The position numbers and the translations under genes are program-made. Shown here one piece after another: positions 57,906 through 64,000 of a DNA stretch of 64,000 nucleotides. Source of the stretch: Azoarcus sp. DD4. GTDB taxonomy: Bacteria; Pseudomonadota; Gammaproteobacteria; Burkholderiales; Rhodocyclaceae. The notes beneath the pieces were generated by a model. It worked only from the letters and a program-made list of their open reading frames with translations, was not told where the DNA came from and did no database searches. The stretch covers positions 1,798,001-1,862,000 of the forward strand of contig NZ_CP022958.1 of the NCBI RefSeq assembly GCF_006496635.1. Direction: 5' to 3'. Position 1 is the first letter of the stretch. Every line of letters begins with the position of its first letter.

Positions 57906-58367
57906 GTGCAGCGTTTCGCCGACCATGTGGCCATGATTGTCGTCACCCTGTGGGTTGGGGCGATGTGGACGGTGGGCTACGTGGTTGCGCCGACGCTGTT
58001 CGGCATGCTGTCGGATCGTGCGCTCGCCGGGAATGTTGCGGGGCGGCTTTTTGCCATCGTGGGCTGGTTGGGCATAGGATCAGCCGCCTATCTGCTGGCC
58101 CTGATCGCCTTTCGTGAAGGCCGGCGCAGGTTTCGCGAGCCCTTGTTATGGGTGACCGCGTTGATGCTGTTGCTCACCGTGGTCGGACAGTTCGGCATCC
58201 AGCCCTTGATGGCGGAATTGAAGGCGAACGCGTTGCCGGCGGACGTGATGGACACCGCCTTGCGCGATCGCTTTGCCGCCTGGCATGGGGTTTCGAGTGT
58301 GCTCTATCTCATTCAGAGCGTGCTTGCGATCGGGCTGGCCATAGGCGTCAGGCGGGTGCTGCGCTGA
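57906..58367 (+). CDS. DUF4149-type membrane protein
   Basis: The protein has about 153 residues and four predicted membrane helices. Recognisable parts are the WVGAMWTVGYVVAPTLF opening and a C-terminal FAAWHGVSSVLYLIQ, which match DUF4149 (TMEM205-like) proteins. The start is uncertain: TTG 57894, GTG 57906 and ATG 57933 are all in frame. I favour GTG 57906, but no ribosome site decides it. Function unknown; it follows greA directly. Confidence 0.8.
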   Translation: MQRFADHVAMIVVTLWVGAMWTVGYVVAPTLFGMLSDRALAGNVAGRLFAIVGWLGIGSAAYLLALIAFREGRRRFREPLLWVTALMLLLTVVGQFGIQPLMAELKANALPADVMDTALRDRFAAWHGVSSVLYLIQSVLAIGLAIGVRRVLR

Positions 58368-58375
58368 TGGTAGGC

Positions 58376-58410
58376 CTGGGCGGCGAGCTTGGCTGGGCCG
58401 CCCAGTCTTT
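58376..58410. terminator. Hairpin between the DUF4149 gene and yhbY
   Basis: Nine-bp arms CTGGGCGGC (58376-58384) and GCCGCCCAG (58397-58405) are followed by TCTTT. The T-run is weak. Confidence 0.45.
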
Positions 58411-58456
58411 GAGCAGGGTGGGGGTGGTGTCAAGTTCCCTGGAACGGCCTGCGGAT

Positions 58457-58924
58457 TTAACGACCGCGGCCGGAGCCACTCAGGGGGCGTGCCCGGCCAC
58501 TCGGTCCACGTGCCGGCGAACGACGTTTTTCCGCCGCAGCCTTGGCCAGCGCTGCGCGGCGAGCGGCGGCGGCGAATCCCGCTGCCGACTTTGCCGTCGA
58601 TGCCCGCGCCCCGCGCTTGCCGGAGTCTGCGGTGGTCGCGGCCTGCTTTTCTTCCCGACGTTCGCGCCACACGACAAGGATGTTACCGATATGCTGGACC
58701 GGCGCTGCATCGAGCGTCGTGCACAGTTCATTCATCAACGCATCGCGCTGATCGCGCTCGGCGCCCTGAACGCGGACCTTGATCAGCTCGTGCGCTTGCA
58801 GCGAACGTTCGATTTCGGCAACGACGGCCGGGGCCAGTCCATTTCCCGCGATGGTCACGACGGGGTTCAGATGGTGGGCGCGGGCGCGTAGGTCGCGACG
58901 CTGGGCAGGACTGAGCTCGATCAT
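58457..58924 (-). CDS. yhbY: YhbY-like CRM-domain RNA-binding protein
   Basis: The first 95 residues form a CRM domain with the GNGLAPAVVAEIERSLQAHELIKV core, as in E. coli YhbY, which binds 50S precursors. About 60 residues rich in Ala, Arg and Lys are added at the C-terminus and look disordered. It is divergent from rlmE, also a 50S maturation gene, in the order common in proteobacteria. Confidence 0.92.
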   Translation of the reverse strand: MIELSPAQRRDLRARAHHLNPVVTIAGNGLAPAVVAEIERSLQAHELIKVRVQGAERDQRDALMNELCTTLDAAPVQHIGNILVVWRERREEKQAATTADSGKRGARASTAKSAAGFAAAARRAALAKAAAEKRRSPARGPSGRARPLSGSGRGR

Positions 58925-58967
58925 TGATATTTTCTCCGTGGGGCGGGGATTCTACTCTTTTAAGCAG

Positions 58968-59585
58968 ATGAAACGGAACAAGACGAGCAAGGCGTGGATG
59001 CATGAGCATCTCAACGACACCTATGTGCAACGCGCAAACGCAGAAGGCTACCGCGCGCGCGCGGCATACAAGCTGATGGAAATCGACGAACGCGATCATC
59101 TGCTCAAACCGGGACGGGTGGTTGTCGACCTCGGTGCAGCGCCGGGGTCGTGGTGCCAGGTGGCGCGCCAGCGCTGCGGTGCCAGCGGCAAGGTGTTTGC
59201 GCTGGACCTCTTGCCGGTTGAGCCGATTCCGGGTGTTGATTTTCTCCAGGGCGATTTTACCGAGGATGCGGTGCTTGCCGAACTTGAGGCTCGACTCGCG
59301 GGCGCGGCGCTGGACCTTGTACTTTCAGACATGGCCCCCAATCTATCGGGCGTGGCCACCGTCGATCAGGCTCGATCCATCCATCTTTGCGAATTGGCGC
59401 TGGATTTCGCCCAGCGCCACCTCAAGCCGGGCGGACAGTTTCTGGTCAAGGTATTCCAGGGTGAGGGTTTCATGGAGTTCCGACGCGCGATGGAAGGGGT
59501 ATTTCTATCGGTACAGGTCCGCAAACCCAAGGCATCTCGCGACCGTAGTGCCGAGGTGTACCTGTTGGGAAGCGGTCTGCGCTGA
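58968..59585 (+). CDS. rlmE: 23S rRNA 2'-O-methyltransferase RlmE (FtsJ)
   Basis: RlmE methylates U2552 of 23S rRNA with SAM. The 205-residue protein has the SAM loop DLGAAPGSWCQ and the catalytic K-D-K-E set in RAAYKLME, LSDMAPN, LVKVFQG and AEVYLL. The start MKRNKTSKAW is preferred over a longer frame from 58779. ftsH follows, as in E. coli. Confidence 0.96.
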   Translation: MKRNKTSKAWMHEHLNDTYVQRANAEGYRARAAYKLMEIDERDHLLKPGRVVVDLGAAPGSWCQVARQRCGASGKVFALDLLPVEPIPGVDFLQGDFTEDAVLAELEARLAGAALDLVLSDMAPNLSGVATVDQARSIHLCELALDFAQRHLKPGGQFLVKVFQGEGFMEFRRAMEGVFLSVQVRKPKASRDRSAEVYLLGSGLR

Positions 59586-59706
59586 TGGAAGCGGCGGCTT
59601 TTTGATAGGGAGTCCCAATCGGACCCATTGGTTTGCGGGTGGGAACGATCCCCTCTAGAATGGGTCAATCGAACGCACGCCCATACCGGGCTTTCGGGGT
59701 AAGACG

Positions 59707-61599
59707 TTGAACAATCTCTTCAAGAATCTCGCGATCTGGATGGTCATCGGTGTGGTGCTGATGACGGTATTCAACCAGTTCAATGCGCGCCAGGCTGCGC
59801 CCAATACCATGGAGTACTCCCAATTCATGGAGGAGGCCAAGGCCGGGCGCATCGCGAAGGCCGTCATCGACGGTCGCGTCGTCAAGGCTACTACGCAGGA
59901 AGGTCGTTCAATCACCGTATACACCCCTGGCGTTCAGGATATCTGGATGGTCTCCGATCTGATGCGTTACGGTGTGTCCATAAATGCGAGCAAGCCGGAG
60001 GAGGAGCAGTCCTTCCTCACGAGCATCTTCGTTTCCTGGTTCCCGATGCTGCTGTTGATTGGCGTGTGGATCTTTTTCATGCGACAGATGCAGGGCGGTG
60101 GCAAGGGCGGGGCCTTTTCCTTCGGCAAGAGCAAGGCTCGAATGCTGGACGAGTCCGCCAATTCGGTAACTTTTGCCGATGTCGCCGGTTGTGATGAAGC
60201 CAAGGAGGAAGTTGCGGAGCTGGTCGAGTTCCTGCGCGATCCCTCCAAGTTTCAGAAGCTGGGAGGCCGGATTCCGAAGGGCGTGTTGATGGTCGGCTCG
60301 CCGGGTACCGGCAAGACCTTGCTCGCCAAGGCGATTGCCGGCGAAGCCAAGGTGCCGTTCTTCTCGATCTCAGGTTCCGACTTCGTCGAGATGTTTGTCG
60401 GTGTGGGCGCGGCCCGTGTCCGTGACATGTTCGAGCAGGCGAAGAAGCACGCGCCGTGCATCATCTTCATCGACGAAATCGATGCTGTCGGTCGCCAGCG
60501 TGGTGCCGGCATGGGGGGCGGTAACGACGAACGAGAGCAGACGCTCAACCAGCTGCTCGTCGAGATGGATGGTTTCGAGGGTCAGACCGGCGTGATCGTG
60601 ATCGCGGCCACCAACCGACCCGACGTACTCGACCCCGCGCTTTTGCGTCCGGGGCGCTTCGATCGGCAGGTGGTGGTGTCGCTGCCTGATATTCGTGGGC
60701 GCGAGCAGATCCTCAAGGTCCACATGCGCAAGGTTCCGATCGCACCGGACGTCGATCCGCAGGTGCTGGCCCGCGGTACGCCGGGGTTCGCGGGTGCCGA
60801 TCTTGCCAACCTGGTCAACGAAGCTGCCTTGTTCGCTGCCCGTGGCAACAAGCGGCTCGTCGACATGGAGGATTTTGAGCGCGCCAAGGACAAGATCATG
60901 ATGGGCGCGGAGCGCCGTTCGGTGGTCATGCCCGAGGAAGAGCGCCGCAACACGGCCTACCATGAATCCGGGCACGCCGTGGTGGCACGGTTGCTCGACA
61001 AGACGGATCCGGTGCATAAGGTCACGATCATCCCGCGCGGTCGTGCGCTCGGCGTGACCATGCAATTGCCTACGGAAGATCGCTACAGCCAGGATCGCGA
61101 ACGCCTGCTGCAGACGATTACCGTGCTGTTCGGTGGACGTATCGCCGAAGAGATCTTCATGAAGCAGATGACCACCGGCGCATCCAACGATTTCCAGCGA
61201 GCGACCGACTTGGCGCGCCGCATGGTGACGCAGTGGGGCATGTCGGACACGCTGGGGCCGATGGTGTACGGCGAGGAAGAAGGCGAGATCTTCCTTGGTC
61301 GTCAGGTCACGACGCACCGTAACGTGTCGGAAGCGACCATGCAGAAGGTGGATGCCGAGATTCGTCGCATCGTCGATCAGCAGTACGCGCTTGCGCGTCG
61401 CCTGATCGAGGAGAACAGCGACAAGGTGGAGGCAATGACGCATGCTCTGCTCGAGTGGGAAACCATAGACGCCGACCAGGTAAATGACATTATGGCAGGC
61501 CGTCCTCCGCGTCCGCCGAAGCCGGCCTCGGCTCCGGCGCCACGCTCGCGCGACGACTCCCCGGGTGCTGCGCCGACGGCTGCGGCGCCTGCAGCCTGA
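59707..61599 (+). CDS. ftsH: FtsH, membrane AAA+ zinc protease
   Basis: FtsH degrades misassembled membrane proteins and regulators such as LpxC. The 630-residue protein has two membrane helices (about 7-24 and 104-125) around a periplasmic domain, Walker A GSPGTGKT at 197-204, and the zinc site H419-E420-SG-H423. The usual GPPGTGKT is GSPGTGKT here, a conservative change outside the catalytic residues. Translation begins at TTG; there is no ATG at the conserved N-terminus. Confidence 0.97.
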   Translation: MNNLFKNLAIWMVIGVVLMTVFNQFNARQAAPNTMEYSQFMEEAKAGRIAKAVIDGRVVKATTQEGRSITVYTPGVQDIWMVSDLMRYGVSINASKPEEEQSFLTSIFVSWFPMLLLIGVWIFFMRQMQGGGKGGAFSFGKSKARMLDESANSVTFADVAGCDEAKEEVAELVEFLRDPSKFQKLGGRIPKGVLMVGSPGTGKTLLAKAIAGEAKVPFFSISGSDFVEMFVGVGAARVRDMFEQAKKHAPCIIFIDEIDAVGRQRGAGMGGGNDEREQTLNQLLVEMDGFEGQTGVIVIAATNRPDVLDPALLRPGRFDRQVVVSLPDIRGREQILKVHMRKVPIAPDVDPQVLARGTPGFAGADLANLVNEAALFAARGNKRLVDMEDFERAKDKIMMGAERRSVVMPEEERRNTAYHESGHAVVARLLDKTDPVHKVTIIPRGRALGVTMQLPTEDRYSQDRERLLQTITVLFGGRIAEEIFMKQMTTGASNDFQRATDLARRMVTQWGMSDTLGPMVYGEEEGEIFLGRQVTTHRNVSEATMQKVDAEIRRIVDQQYALARRLIEENSDKVEAMTHALLEWETIDADQVNDIMAGRPPRPPKPASAPAPRSRDDSPGAAPTAAAPAA

Positions 61600-61619
61600 T
61601 CGTTCGCGTCCTCCATACT

Positions 61620-61644
61620 GGGCCGGTGAGAACCGGCCCTTTTT
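61620..61644 (+). terminator. Rho-independent terminator of ftsH
   Basis: Arms GGGCCGGT and ACCGGCCC with loop GAGA are followed by TTTTT. folP must then rely on readthrough or its own promoter. Confidence 0.87.
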
Positions 61645-61661
61645 CGTTTCACAGGTGGGGC

Positions 61662-62483
61662 ATGTCGAAACTGCGATGCGGACGCTTCGAGGTCGATCTG
61701 GAGCGTCCCCAGATCATGGCCATCGTCAATGTCACCGATGACTCCTTTACCGGCGACGGTCTGCAAGGTGATCTTTCGGCGGCCATTCGCCGGGCTGAGA
61801 CCGCGCTGAACGAAGGGGCTGACATCCTCGATATCGGCGCCGAGTCCACCCGGCCCGGTTCGGACCCGGTTTCGGAGCAACAGGAACTGGATCGCATTGT
61901 TCCCGTTGTCGAGGCGCTGGCGAACTGGGGGGTTCCCCTGTCGGTCGATACGCTCAAGCCGGCGGTGATGCGGGCGGCGATCGCCGCCGGCGCGGATCTC
62001 ATCAACGACGTCAACGCCTTCCGCGCGCCGGGAGCCATCGATGCTGTCGCTGCCAGCGAAGTCGCGCTGTGCGTGATGCACATGCGTGGCGAGCCTCGGA
62101 CCATGCAGCACGCGCCGGAGTATGGCGACGTCGTTGCCGAGGTGGCGGGCTTTCTCGATGAGCGTCTTTCAACACTGGAAACCGCCGGTGTCGCCATGGA
62201 GCGCATTGTCCTCGATCCCGGCTTTGGTTTCGGCAAGACGCTGGAACACAATCTGGCGTTGATGAGGAGCATGGCGGTCTTGCGCAGGCGCGATCTGCCG
62301 ATACTTGCGGGACTGTCACGCAAGACCATGCTGGGCGCGATCACGGGCAAACCGGTTGCAGACCGGCTGGCGGCGAGCGTGGCGGCTGCGATGATCGCGG
62401 TGCAACGCGGGGCGGCCATCGTTCGCGTACACGACGTTGCACCGACCCGCGATGCGCTCCTTGTGATGCGGGCAATGTCATAA
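61662..62483 (+). CDS. folP: Dihydropteroate synthase
   Basis: FolP joins para-aminobenzoate to dihydropterin pyrophosphate in folate synthesis and is the target of sulfonamides. The 273-residue protein has ESTRPGSDPV, DPGFGFGKT and the C-terminal RVHDV motif. The first loop reads NVTDDSFTGDG in place of the common NVTPDSFSDGG. The start has AGGTGGGG upstream. The order ftsH-folP-glmM matches E. coli. Confidence 0.95.
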   Translation: MSKLRCGRFEVDLERPQIMAIVNVTDDSFTGDGLQGDLSAAIRRAETALNEGADILDIGAESTRPGSDPVSEQQELDRIVPVVEALANWGVPLSVDTLKPAVMRAAIAAGADLINDVNAFRAPGAIDAVAASEVALCVMHMRGEPRTMQHAPEYGDVVAEVAGFLDERLSTLETAGVAMERIVLDPGFGFGKTLEHNLALMRSMAVLRRRDLPILAGLSRKTMLGAITGKPVADRLAASVAAAMIAVQRGAAIVRVHDVAPTRDALLVMRAMS

Positions 62484-62515
62484 TCCGCGCTTTGCGGAAA
62501 ACGACCGAGGACGGG

Positions 62516-63871
62516 ATGGGACGTAAGTATTTCGGAACGGATGGGGTTCGTGGGCGCGTCGGTGAGAAGCCGATTACGCCCGAATTCGTGATGCGTTTGG
62601 GTTACGCGGCCGGCGTGACCCTGGTGGCTCGTGAGCACCTTCCGGCAGGCGAGCGGCCCGCGATTCTTATCGGCAAGGACACGCGTGTGTCGGGCTACAT
62701 GCTGGAGGCATCGTTGCAGGCGGGTTTTGCCGCCGCCGGTGTCGATGTCATGCTGGCGGGGCCGATTCCCACTCCTGCCGTGGCGTACCTGACGCGGGCC
62801 TTGCGCCTGCAGGCGGGGGTCGTGATCTCGGCTTCGCATAATCCCTTCTTTGACAACGGCATCAAGTTCTTTTCCGCGGGGGGAGCGAAGCTGCCTGATG
62901 CGGTAGAGGCGGAAATCGAGGACCGTCTGGAGCAGCCGATGGGTTGTGCCGATTCGGCGCGGCTGGGGCGGGCGCGTCGCATCAACGATGCTGCCGGGCG
63001 CTACATCGAGTTCTGCAAGAGTACCTTTCCCAATGAGCTCGACTTGCGTGGGCTGCGGATCGCGCTGGACTGCGCGCACGGGGCGGCGTATCACATTGCA
63101 CCCAGCGTGTTTCACGAACTCGGGGCCGAGGTCATCACGGTCGGAGTCGAGCCGAATGGCTTGAATATCAATGACGATGTCGGGGCGACGCGGCCGGAAC
63201 ATCTGCGCCAGACCGTGCTCGCGCAAGGTGCTGATGTCGGTATCGCGTTGGACGGCGATGGCGACCGCGTGGTCATGGTCGACCGTCATGGCGAAATATA
63301 CGACGGCGACAAACTGCTCTATGTGATCGCCGCTGCACGATGCGAGGAAGGCCGGCTTGAGGGCGTGGTCGGAACCTTGATGAGCAATCTCGGTTTCGAA
63401 CACGCCGTCGGACGCCTCGGCGTGCCGTTTGCACGGGCCAAGGTCGGTGACCGCTACGTGCTCGAGATGCTGCATGAGCGGGGCTGGAAGATCGGTGGCG
63501 AGAATTCTGGCCACATCATCTGCCTCGACCGGCATAGCACTGGCGACGGCATCATCTCCGCACTGCAGGTATTGGCCGCACTCAAGCAGCGCGACCTGAC
63601 GCTTGCCCAGGCGTGTGCAGACCTGGTCTTCTATCCGCAACGCCTGATCAACGTCAGGCTGCCGTTGGGTTTCGACTGGCAGGCCGATGTGGGGGTCTCA
63701 ACTGCCAGGAACGAGGCCGAGCGGCAACTCGGGGACAGTGGCCGGGTGTTGCTGCGTCCGTCTGGAACCGAACCGTTGCTGCGGGTGATGGTGGAAGGCC
63801 GCGATGGCGCCTTGGTGGAAGCGCTGGCCCGACGGATAGCGGGTGCCGTTGAGGCTGCGGTCGCGGCTTGA
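62516..63871 (+). CDS. glmM: Phosphoglucosamine mutase
   Basis: GlmM converts glucosamine-6-phosphate to glucosamine-1-phosphate for peptidoglycan and LPS. The 451-residue protein starts MGRKYFGTDGVRG, has the phosphoserine loop with S107 in ISASHNP, the metal loop DGDGDR and the C-terminal RPSGTEP phosphate site. The start is preferred over an upstream ATG at 62492. It lies 32 bases after folP. Confidence 0.97.
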   Translation: MGRKYFGTDGVRGRVGEKPITPEFVMRLGYAAGVTLVAREHLPAGERPAILIGKDTRVSGYMLEASLQAGFAAAGVDVMLAGPIPTPAVAYLTRALRLQAGVVISASHNPFFDNGIKFFSAGGAKLPDAVEAEIEDRLEQPMGCADSARLGRARRINDAAGRYIEFCKSTFPNELDLRGLRIALDCAHGAAYHIAPSVFHELGAEVITVGVEPNGLNINDDVGATRPEHLRQTVLAQGADVGIALDGDGDRVVMVDRHGEIYDGDKLLYVIAAARCEEGRLEGVVGTLMSNLGFEHAVGRLGVPFARAKVGDRYVLEMLHERGWKIGGENSGHIICLDRHSTGDGIISALQVLAALKQRDLTLAQACADLVFYPQRLINVRLPLGFDWQADVGVSTARNEAERQLGDSGRVLLRPSGTEPLLRVMVEGRDGALVEALARRIAGAVEAAVAA

Positions 63872-64000
63872 GGTGCGTCGCGGAGCAGGGGCGGGGCCAG
63901 TCGGGCATCTGTGGAGAAGTCGGCCTTTGCCGAACCGCTTTCTTAAGCTAAGAAGACATGAAACGCGACTGTAACAATCGGCTGCTATCTTGCGCGCTCG
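63872..64000. other. Non-coding end of the window after glmM
   Basis: I see no gene or clear terminator here. A small dyad TTCTTA-AGC-TAAGAA lies at 63940-63954. The sequence after it (CTGTAAC at 63969 on) may belong to the promoter of a gene beyond the window. Confidence 0.5.

Noticed and set aside
63969..63990. Possible Pho box (CTGTAAC then CTGCTAT) after glmM
   Set aside because: The half-sites are 13 bases apart instead of the expected 11, and the second matches poorly. The gene it would serve is outside the window.

Overview
The window is a contiguous, GC-rich, almost fully coding piece of a proteobacterial chromosome. I read it as betaproteobacterial and most like Rhodocyclales (Azoarcus, Thauera, Aromatoleum or relatives). 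The grounds are a dihydrolipoamide dehydrogenase with its own N-terminal lipoyl domain, a DUF3149 protein after the cytochrome cbb3 genes, a class I PHA synthase beside oxygen-responsive genes, and FNR-type sites with half-sites TTGAT/GTCAA. The assignment is inference from gene content. I saw no phage, transposon, insertion sequence or CRISPR array.

Positions 1-19300 form a low-oxygen respiration and copper region. ccoI-ccoS (copper ATPase and assembly factor) precede ccoNOQP (cbb3 oxidase), ccoG, a FixH-like gene and two small membrane-protein genes. Next come tRNA-Arg(ACG), a universal stress protein, a metallo-beta-lactamase/beta-CASP protein and PHA synthase. Then follow fnr, hemN, a TauE/SafE-like membrane protein, a MerR-family regulator, copA and copZ. 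FNR-like boxes lie before ccoN, between fnr and hemN, between the stress protein and the beta-CASP gene, and across the ccoS stop codon. The last of these, with a -10 element and a strong intrinsic terminator 100 bases on, outlines a candidate anaerobically induced small RNA.

Positions 19300-35700 are mostly housekeeping: a Cache-PAS-GGDEF-EAL protein, ppa, a FemAB/GNAT-like protein, nadE, glnB, an Smr-domain protein, trxB, a Crp-like regulator, ftsK-lolA-rarA, an unknown 87-residue protein and serS. Positions 35900-48900 hold a PAS-containing chemoreceptor, the pyruvate dehydrogenase operon aceE-aceF-lpdA on the minus strand, and a sensory locus in which a periplasmic binding protein is divergent from a multi-PAS kinase and a FixJ-type regulator.

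Positions 49000-64000 carry folD, purE-purK, a TsaC/Sua5 gene, tRNA-Ala(CGC), carA-carB-greA, a DUF4149 protein, yhbY, rlmE, ftsH, folP and glmM. The carA leader has a promoter whose likely first transcribed bases are AUUUG, followed by two terminator-like hairpins, suggesting pyrimidine-responsive control.

The best candidates for something undescribed are the FNR-linked small RNA between ccoS and ccoN, the carA leader, and a mer-type operator placed in front of a copper ATPase whose MerR-family regulator lacks the first mercury-binding cysteine.
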